From NCBI GenBank assembly GCA_020846195.1, contig JADLEJ010000049.1:95254-159253 (forward strand): a stretch of 64,000 bases of DNA, in the 5' to 3' direction. The first letter of the stretch is position 1. Each line of letters starts with the position of its first letter. The position numbers and the translations under genes are program-made. Of the stretch, positions 36,307-48,513 are shown in pieces. The notes beneath the pieces are model-generated. The model was not told the origin of the DNA. It made no database searches and saw only the letters and a program-made list of their open reading frames with translations. Source of the stretch: Nitrospira sp. GTDB taxonomy: Bacteria > Nitrospirota > Nitrospiria > Nitrospirales > Nitrospiraceae.

Positions 36307-36457
36307 ATGACCGCCTCCTTCGATGGATTCAATCTATGGTGATTGCGCCGACCGGGTAAAATGGCCCCCAGCATGCAACAGGGACTATTGAAAAGACAAG
36401 CCGCCTCCGGCAGACTGCCCGGCGCCGGGGTTGGACTGGGACAAGAGGAGGCAGGCC

Positions 36458-36949
36458 ATGACACAGCACGAATCCATGCCGGCAGGGCGATGGCTGATCG
36501 GAGCCGGACTCGCGGTTTTATCGGCGTTGATGACCGGTCAAGGCGCTGCCGAACAGCGCGAGGCCAGATTCACGCTGACGCTGGGCGGTGTGGCGGTCAC
36601 GGATAGCCGGACAGGGTTGATTTGGGAGCAGGAGCCGGATCGCGAACACGACGTCTGGAGCCGGTCCAATGAACGCTGCGCCATAAAAACCGTCGGCGGG
36701 CAATCGGGCTGGCGAGGCCCGTCAGTCGATGAGCTGAAGACCTTGATCGATACGTCGCAGCACGATCCCGCCTTGCCGGCGGGGCATCCCTTCTCTAATA
36801 TCAAGTCGGAGATCTATTGGACCGCGACGCCAGACCCCAAAGACGACATCGTCGCCTGGCAGGTCAGCTTCTTCAGCGGCGAACCGGTCACCGACCAGAA
36901 ATCCGGCACGCGCCGGATGTGGTGCGTGCTGGACGCGCCGCGCAAGTAA
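36458..36949 (+). CDS. Secreted DUF1566-like protein
   Basis: A 163-residue exported protein: signal peptide about residues 10-30, then VTDSRTGLIWEQEPD, GWRGPSVDELKTLID and YWTATPDPKDD, the DUF1566/Lcl C-terminal-type pattern seen in surface-associated proteins. GAGGAG at 36445-36450 precedes ATG 36458. Function unknown. Confidence 0.8.
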   Translation: MTQHESMPAGRWLIGAGLAVLSALMTGQGAAEQREARFTLTLGGVAVTDSRTGLIWEQEPDREHDVWSRSNERCAIKTVGGQSGWRGPSVDELKTLIDTSQHDPALPAGHPFSNIKSEIYWTATPDPKDDIVAWQVSFFSGEPVTDQKSGTRRMWCVLDAPRK

Positions 36950-37091
36950 CTCGATCAGCCTGTGCTTAGAGCCGTGCCGTCACGATTCGATGCACTCTCA
37001 AAGCATCGAGAAGAGAGCCCCTCATCGCCCTCGTAATTCACGCCGCCGTGTCGCAAGTCTATTGGTTGCAGTGAAAGGAATCTCGGAGAGC

Positions 37092-38303
37092 ATGATACGC
37101 GGGCGGTGGATGATCGGAGGGTTGTTACTGGCGGCAGGAACGATGGCCGTTCCCGTGCTTGCGCAAGCCGTCGAGCCGCTGTCCGAGGAGCCATCGGCTA
37201 CGAGCCAGCTTCATGAATCCGTGGACCAGAGCAAGCCGCCAGCATCGGATTGGCACTATGGGGGATTCATCGATCTGGGCTACTCGGTGAACTTCAATTT
37301 TCCGGACAACCATATATTTCGCAATCGCGGTACGACGCCCAGGGTCAACGAGCTCGACCTCAATATGGGCGGCATCTATGTCAGGAAAGATGCCACCGAC
37401 CAATCGCGCTGGGGAATGGAATTGCTGGCGCACGGAGGCCAGGATGCCAAGGAGTTTGGGTTTGGAGTGAACCTCCCCAGGGTGCAGGGATCCGATGCCT
37501 TGCGGCACTTCGGGCGCGCCAACGTCTCGTACCTCGCCCCGGCCGGGAATGGCCTGCTGCTGCAAGCCGGCCTCTTCAACAGCTTCATTGGATACGACTC
37601 GCTCTATGCCAAAGATAATTTCAACTACACCCGTTCGTGGATCGCGGACTATTCGCCCTACCTGATGTTCGGCGCGAACGCGCAATACACGTTCAACGAC
37701 CGGTGGACCGGGGCGGTCTTCATCGTCAACGACTACTTCCATCTTCAGAACGCGAACCGCGTCCCGAGTTATGGCGCCCAAGTCGCCTACAAGCCCAACG
37801 CCTCCTGGCTCTTCAAGGAAACGATCTACTACGGTCCCGATCAGTCCGACACGTCGCTCAAGTATTGGCGGTCGTTCTCGGACACGATTGTGGAATGGAA
37901 AGTTAATGACGACGTCACCATTGTCGGCGACTATCAGGTCGGAACCCAGGAAATGGCTGTGCCGGGAAGCCCTCGCGTATTCTACATGGGGGCTGCATTC
38001 CCAATGCGGTGGCACATCGGAGGGCCGTGGAGCGTGGCGCTCAGGCCGGAAGTCTATTGGGACCGGAGCGGCCTGATAACCGGCTCGGAGCAGTTCATCA
38101 AAGCGGTCACGACCACTGCCGAATATAAGCTGCCGTACAAGTGGACGAACATGATCGCACGACTCGAATACCGCTACGACGAATCCACCGGCTCGGGAGG
38201 GGGCTTCTTCAAGGGCAACGAAATTGCCCCCAGGATCATCGGGTTGACGCCAGCGCAGCACCTGCTGATAGTGGGTTTAATCTGGACGCTGGACTCGCCG
38301 TAA
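37092..38303 (+). CDS. Outer-membrane porin-like beta-barrel, kdp-associated
   Basis: A 403-residue protein with signal peptide (WMIGGLLLAAGTMAVPVLAQA) and then many amphipathic beta strands rich in aromatic residues (HYGGFIDLGYSVNFNF, GLFNSFIGYDSLYAKDNFNYTRSWI, YMGAAFPMRWHIGGPWSVAL, ending in LIVGLIWTLDSP). It matches BBP2/porin-type barrels often seen beside kdp genes. It likely lets cations through the outer membrane to the Kdp pump. Start ATG 37092 gives the signal peptide. The kdp genes follow 225 bases later. Confidence 0.82.
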   Translation: MIRGRWMIGGLLLAAGTMAVPVLAQAVEPLSEEPSATSQLHESVDQSKPPASDWHYGGFIDLGYSVNFNFPDNHIFRNRGTTPRVNELDLNMGGIYVRKDATDQSRWGMELLAHGGQDAKEFGFGVNLPRVQGSDALRHFGRANVSYLAPAGNGLLLQAGLFNSFIGYDSLYAKDNFNYTRSWIADYSPYLMFGANAQYTFNDRWTGAVFIVNDYFHLQNANRVPSYGAQVAYKPNASWLFKETIYYGPDQSDTSLKYWRSFSDTIVEWKVNDDVTIVGDYQVGTQEMAVPGSPRVFYMGAAFPMRWHIGGPWSVALRPEVYWDRSGLITGSEQFIKAVTTTAEYKLPYKWTNMIARLEYRYDESTGSGGGFFKGNEIAPRIIGLTPAQHLLIVGLIWTLDSP

Positions 38304-38427
38304 CTCTACAGAGAACGTCTCCGCAGCCACAGCCAGCCCGCGCGTTGAGCGTGCCGTCGTCACAGCCGGTTCGACCTCTTCGAGAGCCGGTCGAATCACA
38401 AGAAAATTCCCCAGAAATCCAGCAGTT

Positions 38428-38444
38428 TTTACACTGTTTTTACT
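38428..38444 (+). promoter_or_regulatory. Putative KdpE box
   Basis: TTTACA (38428-38433), five bases, TTTACT (38439-38444): a direct repeat with an 11-base period inside a T-rich run. The E. coli KdpE operator is also two T-rich half-sites (TTTATA-N5-TTTACA) with an 11-base period. It lies about 85 bases before the first kdp ORF. KdpD and KdpE are encoded at the end of the same operon, which supports autoregulation. Confidence 0.55.
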
Positions 38445-38528
38445 TTTTGCGGCCTAAGGTGCATACGCAAAAGCAGAAGCAGACAGGCCGGACCACCGTC
38501 TCTTTTCAGGCAATTGAGGAGCCTGCGC

Positions 38529-38609
38529 ATGGATTTTATGTATCTCGCCGTTGCCGCCGCATTTTTCCTGCTGTCCAGCTGGCTCCTGTCGGCGCTGGGG
38601 CGGCTATGA
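38529..38609 (+). CDS. 26-residue membrane peptide upstream of kdpF
   Basis: A 26-residue frame with one hydrophobic helix (YLAVAAAFFLLSSWLLSAL) overlapping the kdpF start by four bases (ATGA). Similar very short membrane ORFs are often found just before kdpF/kdpA in other bacteria. A GAGG-like site (GAGGAG, 38517-38522) stands 6 bases before ATG. Role unknown; it may be a second small Kdp subunit. Confidence 0.65.
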   Translation: MDFMYLAVAAAFFLLSSWLLSALGRL

Positions 38610-38695
38610 ACGCGATGTACGTGCTCGGCGGAATTCTATCCGTGGGATTGCTGGGGTATCTCATGATCGCGCTGCTGAAACCGGAGTGGTTCTGA
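38606..38695 (+). CDS. kdpF: Potassium-transporting ATPase KdpF subunit
   Basis: A 29-residue membrane peptide (GGILSVGLLGYLMIALLKPEWF). The ALLKPEWF end is the KdpF signature. KdpF stabilises the KdpFABC complex. Start ATG 38606 overlaps the previous small ORF; its TGA overlaps kdpA ATG at 38695. Confidence 0.92.
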   Translation: MNAMYVLGGILSVGLLGYLMIALLKPEWF

Positions 38696-40476
38696 TGACG
38701 CTCAACGGACTGGCGCAAATCGCCCTCTACTTTGCCGTGCTGTTCGCGCTGGTCAAACCGCTGGGGTGGTACATGGCGCGGGTGTATGCCGGCCAAGCTT
38801 GCGGGCTTGACCGGGTCGTGGGCCCGTTCGAGCGGCTGCTGTATCGTGTGTGCGGCGTCCGTGCAACCGAGGAAATGGATTGGAAGACCTATGGGATTGC
38901 CATGCTGGCCTTCAACGGCACGGGCCTGATTCTGTTGTATGGACTGTTGCGATTCCAGGCCTGGCTCCCGTTGAATCCCGCAGGGCTGGGCGCGGTCCCG
39001 CCCGATCTTGCCTTCAATACGGCGATCAGCTTCGTGACCAATACCAACTGGCAGGCCTACGGCGGGGAAACGACGTTGAGCCATCTGACCCAAATGGCGG
39101 GGCTCACCGTGCAGAACTTTGCCTCCGCCGCGACGGGGATGGCGATTCTGGCCGCCTTGATTAGGGGGCTCGCGCGGCGTGGCACTCAGACCATCGGCAA
39201 CTTTTGGACGGATCTCGTCCGCGGCACACTCTATATTCTTCTGCCGCTCGCTCTGCTCTTGTCCCTGCTGTTGGTGTCGCAAGGCGTCGTCCAGACGGTT
39301 GCTTCATCCCGGCCGGTGACTCTGCTTCAGCCGGTCAACTCTGTCAGACCTGCACTGGACGCGAACGGCCAGGAGAAAACCGAACCGGTTGCGGTCACCG
39401 AGCAGGTGCTAGCGGTCGGGCCAGCCGCGTCTCAGATCGCCATCAAGCAACTGGGGACCAACGGCGGCGGATTCTTCAATGGCAATTCGGCCCATCCGTT
39501 CGAGAACCCGACGCCGTGGAGCAACTTCCTGGAGATGCTGGCGATCCTGCTGATTCCCGCGTCTCTTTGTTACACGTTCGGCGTCATGGTCGGAGATACC
39601 CGCCAAGGCTGGGCGCTCCTGGCTGCGATGACCATTCTCCTGCTCTGTTTTATTCCCCTGGGCTTGTGGGCGGAGCAAAGCGGCAATCCGGCCTTCGCGG
39701 CGCTCGGGGTCGACCAGGCCTCCGGCGCGGGACAATCCGGCGGCAACATGGAGGGCAAAGAGACGCGCTTCGGCATCGCCAATTCTGTCCTCTGGGCCGC
39801 CGCGACCACCGCGGCTTCAAACGGTTCCGTGAACTCGATGCACGATTCCTATACGCCGTTGGGCGGGCTGGTGCCGCTCTTCCTGATGCAGTTCGGCGAA
39901 GTGGTATTCGGCGGGGCCGGTTCCGGCCTCTACGGCATGGTGGTCTTCGCGATTGTCGCGGTGTTTCTCGCCGGGCTGATGGTCGGCCGGACGCCGGAAT
40001 ATCTCGGCAAGAAGATCGAGCCGTACGAAATGAAGATGGCCGCGCTGCTGATTCTGATCATGCCCATGACCGTGCTTGGATTGACCGCGCTCGCGGTCAG
40101 CCTCGATGCCGGCACGTCTTCGGTCTTGAATCCGGGGGCGCATGGCTTCAGCGAGGTTCTCTACGCCTATGCCTCTCAAGGTAACAATAACGGCAGCGCC
40201 TTTGCCGGTCTGAATGCCAACACCCCGTTTTACAATTTCACCGGTGGAATTGCGATGTTGATCGCCCGCTTCTGGCTGGCGATTCCCACATTGGCCCTGG
40301 CGGGGTCGCTGGCAAGAAAAACCCCCGTCCCCGCCGGCCCAGGAACCTTGCCGACGCATGCCCCGCTGTTCGTCGGATTATTGATCGGCGTGGTGGTGAT
40401 GGTTGGCGCCTTGACATTCGTGCCGGCCCTGGCGCTGGGGCCGATCGTGGAACACGTGATCATGACGGGACGCTAA
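38695..40476 (+). CDS. kdpA: Potassium-transporting ATPase KdpA (channel subunit)
   Basis: A 593-residue KdpA, the potassium-selecting channel-like subunit, with about 10 membrane helices. Selectivity-filter-type segments are visible: [32 protein letters not shown] (split here as [10 protein letters not shown] and [10 protein letters not shown]), [12 protein letters not shown] and [11 protein letters not shown]. Full length. The start overlaps the kdpF stop (TGATG). Together with KdpB and KdpC it forms the P-type high-affinity K+ pump. Confidence 0.97.
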   Translation: MTLNGLAQIALYFAVLFALVKPLGWYMARVYAGQACGLDRVVGPFERLLYRVCGVRATEEMDWKTYGIAMLAFNGTGLILLYGLLRFQAWLPLNPAGLGAVPPDLAFNTAISFVTNTNWQAYGGETTLSHLTQMAGLTVQNFASAATGMAILAALIRGLARRGTQTIGNFWTDLVRGTLYILLPLALLLSLLLVSQGVVQTVASSRPVTLLQPVNSVRPALDANGQEKTEPVAVTEQVLAVGPAASQIAIKQLGTNGGGFFNGNSAHPFENPTPWSNFLEMLAILLIPASLCYTFGVMVGDTRQGWALLAAMTILLLCFIPLGLWAEQSGNPAFAALGVDQASGAGQSGGNMEGKETRFGIANSVLWAAATTAASNGSVNSMHDSYTPLGGLVPLFLMQFGEVVFGGAGSGLYGMVVFAIVAVFLAGLMVGRTPEYLGKKIEPYEMKMAALLILIMPMTVLGLTALAVSLDAGTSSVLNPGAHGFSEVLYAYASQGNNNGSAFAGLNANTPFYNFTGGIAMLIARFWLAIPTLALAGSLARKTPVPAGPGTLPTHAPLFVGLLIGVVVMVGALTFVPALALGPIVEHVIMTGR

Positions 40477-40498
40477 CTGCGAGAAGAGGAATGCGCCG

Positions 40499-42613
<2,115 letters not shown>

Positions 42614-42620
42614 GGGAATC

Positions 42621-43193
42621 ATGAGAGGCCACCTGCGACCCGCGTTGACAATGGTATTGATCCTGACAGCCCTCACCGGGCTGCTGTATCCGCTGGCGGT
42701 CACTGGAATGGCCCAACTATTCTTTCCCGGCCCGGCCAATGGCAGCGTGATTCTCCGGGAGGGCACGGCGCGCGGCTCCGGGTTGATCGGGCAGCATTTC
42801 GACCGGCCGGAATACTTTTGGGGCCGCCCCTCGGCGACCGCGCCGGTTCCCTACAACGCCGCCGCTTCCGGAGGATCGAACCTCGGGCCGACGAATCCAG
42901 CGTTGATCGAGACCGTCACGACGCGAGTTGCCGCGTTGCGCGCCGCCGATCCTGGCAACGACGCGCCCGTTCCTGTCGATCTGGTCACCGCGTCCGGGAG
43001 CGGACTGGATCCCCACATCAGCCCGGCGGCGGCGCTGTACCAGGTGAGGCGGGTCGCCCGCGCGCGGGGCTTGGAGGAAGACGCCCTGCGGCTACTCGTG
43101 GCCCGGCACACAGAAGCGCGCCAATTTGGTTTGCTGGGAGAACCGCGAGTCAATGTCGTCCATCTGAATCTTGCGCTGGATGACGGGCGGTAG
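42621..43193 (+). CDS. kdpC: Potassium-transporting ATPase KdpC subunit
   Basis: A 190-residue KdpC: one N-terminal membrane helix ([20 protein letters not shown]) and a periplasmic domain with [32 protein letters not shown], and [18 protein letters not shown] with RVARARGL. KdpC stabilises the complex and affects K+ affinity. It begins 7 bases after kdpB. Confidence 0.97.
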   Translation: MRGHLRPALTMVLILTALTGLLYPLAVTGMAQLFFPGPANGSVILREGTARGSGLIGQHFDRPEYFWGRPSATAPVPYNAAASGGSNLGPTNPALIETVTTRVAALRAADPGNDAPVPVDLVTASGSGLDPHISPAAALYQVRRVARARGLEEDALRLLVARHTEARQFGLLGEPRVNVVHLNLALDDGR

Positions 43194-43346
43194 CCGCTGG
43201 CCCTGACCGTCAGGCTGTCATGCACGAGCCCCTCGTCAGACGGGCGCAAGCGCTGGCGTGCGCCGTTGACGCCCTGCCGGGCCTTCCCTAGAATTTAGGC
43301 GTCACCGCCGCGAGGCCCCTTCGACGTCGAGAGAGGATCTGCTCCC

Positions 43347-46055
43347 ATGGACCAGAAGCGGCCGGATCCCGATGCGCTCCTGAAGCGTGTGCAGGCGGAG
43401 GAAGTCCGGCAGGCGGAGGGCAAGCTGAAAGTTTTCCTCGGCGCCAGTCCCGGCGTCGGGAAAACGTATGCCATGCTGGAAGCGGCGCATGCGCAGCGGC
43501 GCGACGGCGTAGATGCGGTTATCGGCGTGGTGGAAACCCACGGCCGCGCGGATACCGAGGCCTTGGTGCCGGGCCTGGACGTGCTGGCCCGCCGCGCCGT
43601 CGACTATCGCGGCGCCCTGCTTCAGGAATTCGACCTCGACGCGGCTCTGGCGCGCCGCCCCACCCTCATCCTCATCGATGAACTGGCCCATACCAACGTC
43701 CCAGGGCTCCGCCACGCCAAGCGATGGCAGGACGTTCAGGAACTGCTGAAGGCTGGCCTCCATGTCTACACCACGATGAACGTGCAGCATCTGGAGAGTT
43801 TGAACGACGTGGTGGCTCAAATCACCGGCGTGCGGGTGCGCGAGACGGTGCCGGATTCCATGCTCGAACGGGCGGACGATGTGGAGTTGATCGACCTTCC
43901 GCCGGACGATCTGCTGCAGCGGCTCAAAGACGGGAAGGTCTATGTCCCGGAGCAGATCCAGCATGCCATCCAGCACTACTTCTCGAAAGGCAATCTCATC
44001 GCGTTGCGTGAACTGGCCCTGCGCCGCACGGCTGAACGGGTCGACCAGCAAATGGAAGTCTACCGGCGCGATCACGCAGTGGTGCGGACCTGGCCGGCCT
44101 CGGAAACGATCCTGGTCTGCGTCAACATGAAGGCGCGCGGTCCCCGCCTGGTGCGGGCCGCGCGCCAGATGGCGGCGGATCTGCATGCCAAATGGATCGC
44201 GGTCTACGTGCAGATTCACCGGCATCTCCGCTTGCCGCAGACGGAGCGGGACCGTCTGGGACAGACCCTGCGGCTGGCGGAGCAGCTGGGAGCCGAAACG
44301 GTCACCGTCACCGGCGAGAATGTGGCGCAAGAGCTCTTGAGTTATGCGCGCCGCCGCAATGCGACGAAGCTCGTCGTCGGGAAGCCGGTCCGGTCCCGGT
44401 GGAAGGAATGGATATTCGGATCCGTAGTGTCGGAGCTTATTCAGCAAAGCGGGGAGATCGACATCTACGTGATTACAGGCGAGGCTGGCGAGGGGCAGCC
44501 GCTGGCCCGCCAGAGACTGCGGCAGACCAGCGCGCGATCGGGCTATGCCGTGGCGTCTCTCGGGGTGCTGGCGGCGACGGCGGCCGCCTGGCTGATGTTC
44601 CCGCATTTCGCGGCGGCGAATTTGATCATGCTGTACCTCATCGCGGTGATCGTCATCGCGATCCGTCTCGGGCGCGGGCCGTCGGTGCTCGCCTCGGTGC
44701 TGAGCGTGGCCTGCTTCGACTTTTTCTTCGTCCCTCCCTACTATTCCTTTGCCGTCTCGGATCTGGAATACCTGCTGACATTCGGGGTGATGCTGGTTGT
44801 GGCGCTGGTCATCAGCAATCTCGCCGTGCGGCTGCGCCAGCAGGCCGACCTGGCCCGCTATCGGGAGCGCCGCACCGGCGTGCTGTACGCGATGAGCCGC
44901 GATCTTGCCACGCACCAGGAGACCGGCCTGCTGGCCCAGCTCGCGGTGAAACATCTTCGAGACGCGTTCGACGCCCAGGCCGCGATCTTTCTGGCGGATG
45001 CCGACAGGCGGGCGCAACTCCAGCGCGGCGAAGGGCTGCACTTTGAATTCGACCCCAAGGAGTCGGGTGTCGTCCAATGGGTGTATGAGCATGGCGAGCG
45101 AGCCGGGTTCGGGACCGATACGCTTCCTGGAGCCAGCGCGCTCTACCTCCCGCTGGCCGGTTCGGCCGGAGCGATCGGAGTGGTGGCGGTGCGCCCAACC
45201 GAGTTCAGCCGGCTCTTGGATCCCGATCAGCTGCTGTTGCTGGAATCGCTGGTCAATCAAGTGGCCTTGGCGATCGAACGCACGCGCCTGTCCGAGGAGG
45301 CTCAGCAGGCCCATGTGCATGTGGAAACGGAGCGCATGCGGAATGCGATCCTGAGCTCTGTCTCTCATGACCTGCGGACTCCATTGGCCACCATCATCGG
45401 CGCGGCCAGCAGTCTGGCCGACGCCAGGAAAGAATTAGACTCCGCAGCGCGGCGCGAGCTCTCGCGGTCGATTGCCCGTGAAGCCGACCGCCTGGACCGC
45501 CTGCTCAAGAATCTGCTCGACATGATGCGGATCGAAGCCGGGGCGGTGCAACTCAACAAGGATTGGCATCCTCTGGATGAAGTGGCCGGCGCGGCCCTGG
45601 CCAGATTGGAAGGGCGGCTGCGCGAGCACCGCGTCAATACGACGTTTCCCGCCGATCTGCCGCTGGTGTTGGTCGATGGAGTGCTTCTGGAACAAGTGGT
45701 GATCAATCTTGTCGAGAACGCCGTGAAGTACGCGCCCGCTGGAAGCGCGATCGATTTGTCCGCGTCGGCGGGCGAGCGCGAGGCGGTCGTTGAGGTCGGC
45801 GACCGGGGGCCGGGCATTCCTTCGGGCGAGGAAATACGCATCTTCGACAAATTCTATCGCGGCACGCCCGCGCGGGAGGGCGGCGTCGGGCTGGGGCTCA
45901 CGATTTGCCGCGGTATCGTGGAGGCGCACGGCGGCCGTATTTGGGCGGAGAATCGCTCCGGCGGCGGAGCCCTCTTCCGGTTTTCACTCCCCTTATCGGA
46001 TCGGCAACCGCCCGTGACCATGGAGCCGAACGAGACGCGGCACGTACAAGCCTAG
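43347..46055 (+). CDS. kdpD: Osmosensitive K+ sensor histidine kinase KdpD
   Basis: A 902-residue kinase. The KdpD N-terminal domain has Walker A FLGASPGVGKTYAM (residues 30-43) and VVETHGRADTE; a USP-like domain follows at about 250-370 (SETILVCVNMKARG); four membrane helices at about 395-495; a GAF domain (about 520-650); HisKA VSHDLRTPLATIIGA with His674; and HATPase NLVENAVKYAPAG, GDRGPGI, GVGLGLTIC. It senses low K+/turgor and phosphorylates KdpE, which follows in the same operon. GAGAGAGGA precedes the start. Confidence 0.97.
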   Translation: MDQKRPDPDALLKRVQAEEVRQAEGKLKVFLGASPGVGKTYAMLEAAHAQRRDGVDAVIGVVETHGRADTEALVPGLDVLARRAVDYRGALLQEFDLDAALARRPTLILIDELAHTNVPGLRHAKRWQDVQELLKAGLHVYTTMNVQHLESLNDVVAQITGVRVRETVPDSMLERADDVELIDLPPDDLLQRLKDGKVYVPEQIQHAIQHYFSKGNLIALRELALRRTAERVDQQMEVYRRDHAVVRTWPASETILVCVNMKARGPRLVRAARQMAADLHAKWIAVYVQIHRHLRLPQTERDRLGQTLRLAEQLGAETVTVTGENVAQELLSYARRRNATKLVVGKPVRSRWKEWIFGSVVSELIQQSGEIDIYVITGEAGEGQPLARQRLRQTSARSGYAVASLGVLAATAAAWLMFPHFAAANLIMLYLIAVIVIAIRLGRGPSVLASVLSVACFDFFFVPPYYSFAVSDLEYLLTFGVMLVVALVISNLAVRLRQQADLARYRERRTGVLYAMSRDLATHQETGLLAQLAVKHLRDAFDAQAAIFLADADRRAQLQRGEGLHFEFDPKESGVVQWVYEHGERAGFGTDTLPGASALYLPLAGSAGAIGVVAVRPTEFSRLLDPDQLLLLESLVNQVALAIERTRLSEEAQQAHVHVETERMRNAILSSVSHDLRTPLATIIGAASSLADARKELDSAARRELSRSIAREADRLDRLLKNLLDMMRIEAGAVQLNKDWHPLDEVAGAALARLEGRLREHRVNTTFPADLPLVLVDGVLLEQVVINLVENAVKYAPAGSAIDLSASAGEREAVVEVGDRGPGIPSGEEIRIFDKFYRGTPAREGGVGLGLTICRGIVEAHGGRIWAENRSGGGALFRFSLPLSDRQPPVTMEPNETRHVQA

Positions 46056-46063
46056 GCCGGCCG

Positions 46064-46780
46064 ATGAAGGATGTTGCGAGACGCGAGATGTCGCAGGAAG
46101 CCACCATACTCGTGATCGAAGATGAGTCGGAGATTCGCCGGTTTCTGCGGGCGACCCTGCCAGCGCACGGCTTCCGCCTCCATGAGGCCGCGACAGGGCG
46201 GGATGGCCTGGCCGAAGCCGCCGCGAGAAATCCCGACTTGATTCTGCTGGATCTCGGCCTGCCCGATGTCGAGGGGAGCGAGGTCATTCGCCAGCTGCGG
46301 GGGTGGACCGCCACGCCCATCATCGTGCTGTCGGCGAGGGACCAGGAACAGGTCAAAGTCGCCGCGCTCGATCTGGGGGCCGACGATTACGTGACGAAAC
46401 CGTTCGGCGTGCAGGAGCTTCTTGCGCGGATGCGGACGGCGCTTCGCCATGCTTCCCGGTCCGCCGATGTTGCCGAGCCGTTGTTTGAGCTGGGCGATCT
46501 CACGGTGGATTTGGACAGGCGGCATGTGCGTGTCGCGGCGCAAGAGGTGCACCTCACCCCGATTGAATACAAGCTGCTGACAACGCTAATCCGCCATGCG
46601 GGAAAAGTGATGACCCACCGGCAGCTGCTGAAAGAGGTCTGGGGGCCGCTCCATATCGAGGAGGGACATTATCTCAGGGTCTACATGCGGCAGTTGCGGA
46701 ACAAGCTGGAACAGAACCCGGCCCACCCGCGCTATCTGGTGACGGAGTTAGGTGTTGGGTACCGGCTCCGCATGGAATAA
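46064..46780 (+). CDS. kdpE: KDP operon response regulator KdpE
   Basis: A 238-residue OmpR-type regulator. Receiver domain with VIEDESEIRRFLRATL, the phosphoacceptor in DLILLDLGLPDVEG, LSARDQEQ and DYVTKPFG; then a winged-helix domain (LTPIEYKLLTTLIRHAGKVMT, YLRVYMRQLRNKLEQNP, GVGYRLR). Likely target: the T-rich box at 38428-38444. Start could be ATG 46064 or 46088; 46064 leaves a 9-base gap after kdpD and is preferred, though neither has a strong Shine-Dalgarno site. Confidence 0.95.
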   Translation: MKDVARREMSQEATILVIEDESEIRRFLRATLPAHGFRLHEAATGRDGLAEAAARNPDLILLDLGLPDVEGSEVIRQLRGWTATPIIVLSARDQEQVKVAALDLGADDYVTKPFGVQELLARMRTALRHASRSADVAEPLFELGDLTVDLDRRHVRVAAQEVHLTPIEYKLLTTLIRHAGKVMTHRQLLKEVWGPLHIEEGHYLRVYMRQLRNKLEQNPAHPRYLVTELGVGYRLRME

Positions 46781-46827
46781 CCTCCCGGCGCGACTGCGCA
46801 GGTCTCGACAGGGGCATGCCCGTTTCC

Positions 46828-47580
46828 TTACCGCGGAATGGGGGAGTTGCCGGATTGCTTGCCGGGCAATGATCGCAGTCGCGCCGCGAGTGTTTCCCCG
46901 AAGGCGTCGATCGCCCGGCCTTTTGCTTCCTTCAAGGCCTCTGCATTTTCTACCAAGACCGCGGCGCCGATGCGTTGCGCCTGTCCTTCAGCTGTATGCC
47001 AGTCTGGCGCCATGCCCGTTTGCGGATCCCAAAGCAGGCCGTCGATGGTGAAGAGCGCATCGACCACGGTGCCGGGCGCCAGCCAGGCGCCGAGAATGGT
47101 TGGGTAAAAAAATGAGTAGGCGTTGTTATATCGGTCCACGGCTCCGATCCCATCGACGAGCAGGAGCAGGTCGATGCCGTGCCGAGTCGAGGCGCGCCGC
47201 AATTCCTGGGATGTGAGGGGCTGCACGGCTAATTCCGCAAGCACCACAACGTCGCGGAGGATCTGTTCGGTGCGCAACGGATCGAGACGATGCGCCAGCC
47301 GGTCTTTCTCCGCACTTAGCCATTCCCCGGATTGAACCGATTGGCGGGCCGGAAATTCCGACCGCACGAAATAGATGCCGAGACGAAACGGCCCTGCGAG
47401 GGAAGGATAATGTTCCGCCGCATTCTTCGCTTCGGGGGGCTCGCTCGCGCGCGCGCCGCCGAGAGGCATCTGCTGGCGCAGGGCCTCTTGTATTTCGGCC
47501 CGGTCGAATCCCTGGCTGGTCGAGCAAGCGGCGAGGGCGATGAACAGGAGCGGCAACAGCCGGTGTGGGTGCCGAGTCAT
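46828..47580 (-). CDS. Lipoprotein of unknown function
   Basis: A 250-residue lipoprotein: [12 protein letters not shown], lipidated Cys19. The mature part includes a stretch [20 protein letters not shown], which looks like a hydrophobic hairpin, and Ala/Glu-rich helices at the C-terminus ([21 protein letters not shown]). I cannot name the family. Its start overlaps the 3' end of the upstream dehydrogenase gene by four bases. Confidence 0.75.
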   Translation of the reverse strand: MTRHPHRLLPLLFIALAACSTSQGFDRAEIQEALRQQMPLGGARASEPPEAKNAAEHYPSLAGPFRLGIYFVRSEFPARQSVQSGEWLSAEKDRLAHRLDPLRTEQILRDVVVLAELAVQPLTSQELRRASTRHGIDLLLLVDGIGAVDRYNNAYSFFYPTILGAWLAPGTVVDALFTIDGLLWDPQTGMAPDWHTAEGQAQRIGAAVLVENAEALKEAKGRAIDAFGETLAARLRSLPGKQSGNSPIPR

Positions 47581-48509
47581 GAGGACTGTCCTGGTGCGGG
47601 CGCCGCACGCGCGGTGCGAGACAGCTCTTCCAGCGCGAGCATGAGCGCATGGGTGCCGCTTCGGCCATGGCCGAGCGCCTGCACCCGTTGATACAGCGCA
47701 TGGACGAGGGCCAGTCCCGGCAGCGTGAGATGCATGCGGTTCGCTTCATCCAGAGCGATGCCCATGTCTTTGATGAAATGCTCGACGAAGAATCCCGGGT
47801 CGAAGTTTCTCTGCAAGATTTTCGGTGCGAGATTCTCCAATGTCCAGCAAGCGGCGGCGCCGCCCCGGATCGATTCGAGCATCTGAGCGAGATCGAGCCC
47901 CGCGGCGAATCCGTACAACAGGCTTTCGCAGACTCCCACCATCGTTCCAGCGATCACGATCTGATTGCACAGCTTGGCATGCTGCCCAGCTCCCGGCCCG
48001 CCTTGATAGACAATCTTTTTCCCCAGGTGTTCCAACAGTGGGCGAAGGGATTCAATCGTCTCGCGGTTTCCGCCAGCCATGATAGAGAGCGTGGCGTTCT
48101 TGGCGCCGATATCCCCTCCCGACACTGGCGCGTCGATTGCGTGGAGTCCCTTGGCTGACGCGGCGGCGGCGAGTTCCTGGCTCAAGGCCGGTTCAGTCGT
48201 CGTCATGTCGATGAGAATCGAGCCAGGCGTAGCGCCAGACAGAATTCCCTCGGGCCCCCAGTAGACCTCCCGCACGTCGCGGGGGAATCCGACCATCGTG
48301 ACGATAACGGTCGATTGCGCGGCGACTGCGCGGGGACTGTCCGCCCAGGCGGCGCCGCGCGCGATGAGCGCTTGCGCCTTGGCCTTGGTGCGGGTGTAGA
48401 GCGTGACGGGATAGCCAGCTTGCAGGAGATGTCCGCACATGGAGAGGCCCATGACGCCGGTGCCGATCCAGCCAATGGGGGTCTGAGAGGGGTGGACAAC
48501 GTGTGACAT
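47577..48509 (-). CDS. 3-hydroxyisobutyrate dehydrogenase-family NAD(P) oxidoreductase
   Basis: A 310-residue beta-hydroxyacid dehydrogenase. NAD(P) motif [20 protein letters not shown], substrate motif [15 protein letters not shown], and the catalytic Lys in [11 protein letters not shown]. The C-terminal helical domain is complete. Substrates in the family include 3-hydroxyisobutyrate, tartronate semialdehyde, glyoxylate and succinic semialdehyde; which applies is not clear. ATG 48509 gives MSHVVHPS; the frame extends 16 codons upstream. The next gene upstream ends 5 bases before this start. Confidence 0.92.
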   Translation of the reverse strand: MSHVVHPSQTPIGWIGTGVMGLSMCGHLLQAGYPVTLYTRTKAKAQALIARGAAWADSPRAVAAQSTVIVTMVGFPRDVREVYWGPEGILSGATPGSILIDMTTTEPALSQELAAAASAKGLHAIDAPVSGGDIGAKNATLSIMAGGNRETIESLRPLLEHLGKKIVYQGGPGAGQHAKLCNQIVIAGTMVGVCESLLYGFAAGLDLAQMLESIRGGAAACWTLENLAPKILQRNFDPGFFVEHFIKDMGIALDEANRMHLTLPGLALVHALYQRVQALGHGRSGTHALMLALEELSRTARAAPAPGQSS

Positions 48510-48513
48510 GAGG

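Noticed and set aside
43302..45368. Long open frame (688 codons) antisense to kdpD
   Set aside because: kdpD is certain; the antisense product has no motif.
46811..46821. GGGCATGCCC followed by a short T-rich stretch after kdpE as a terminator
   Set aside because: The stem is only four bases with a two-base loop; not supportable.
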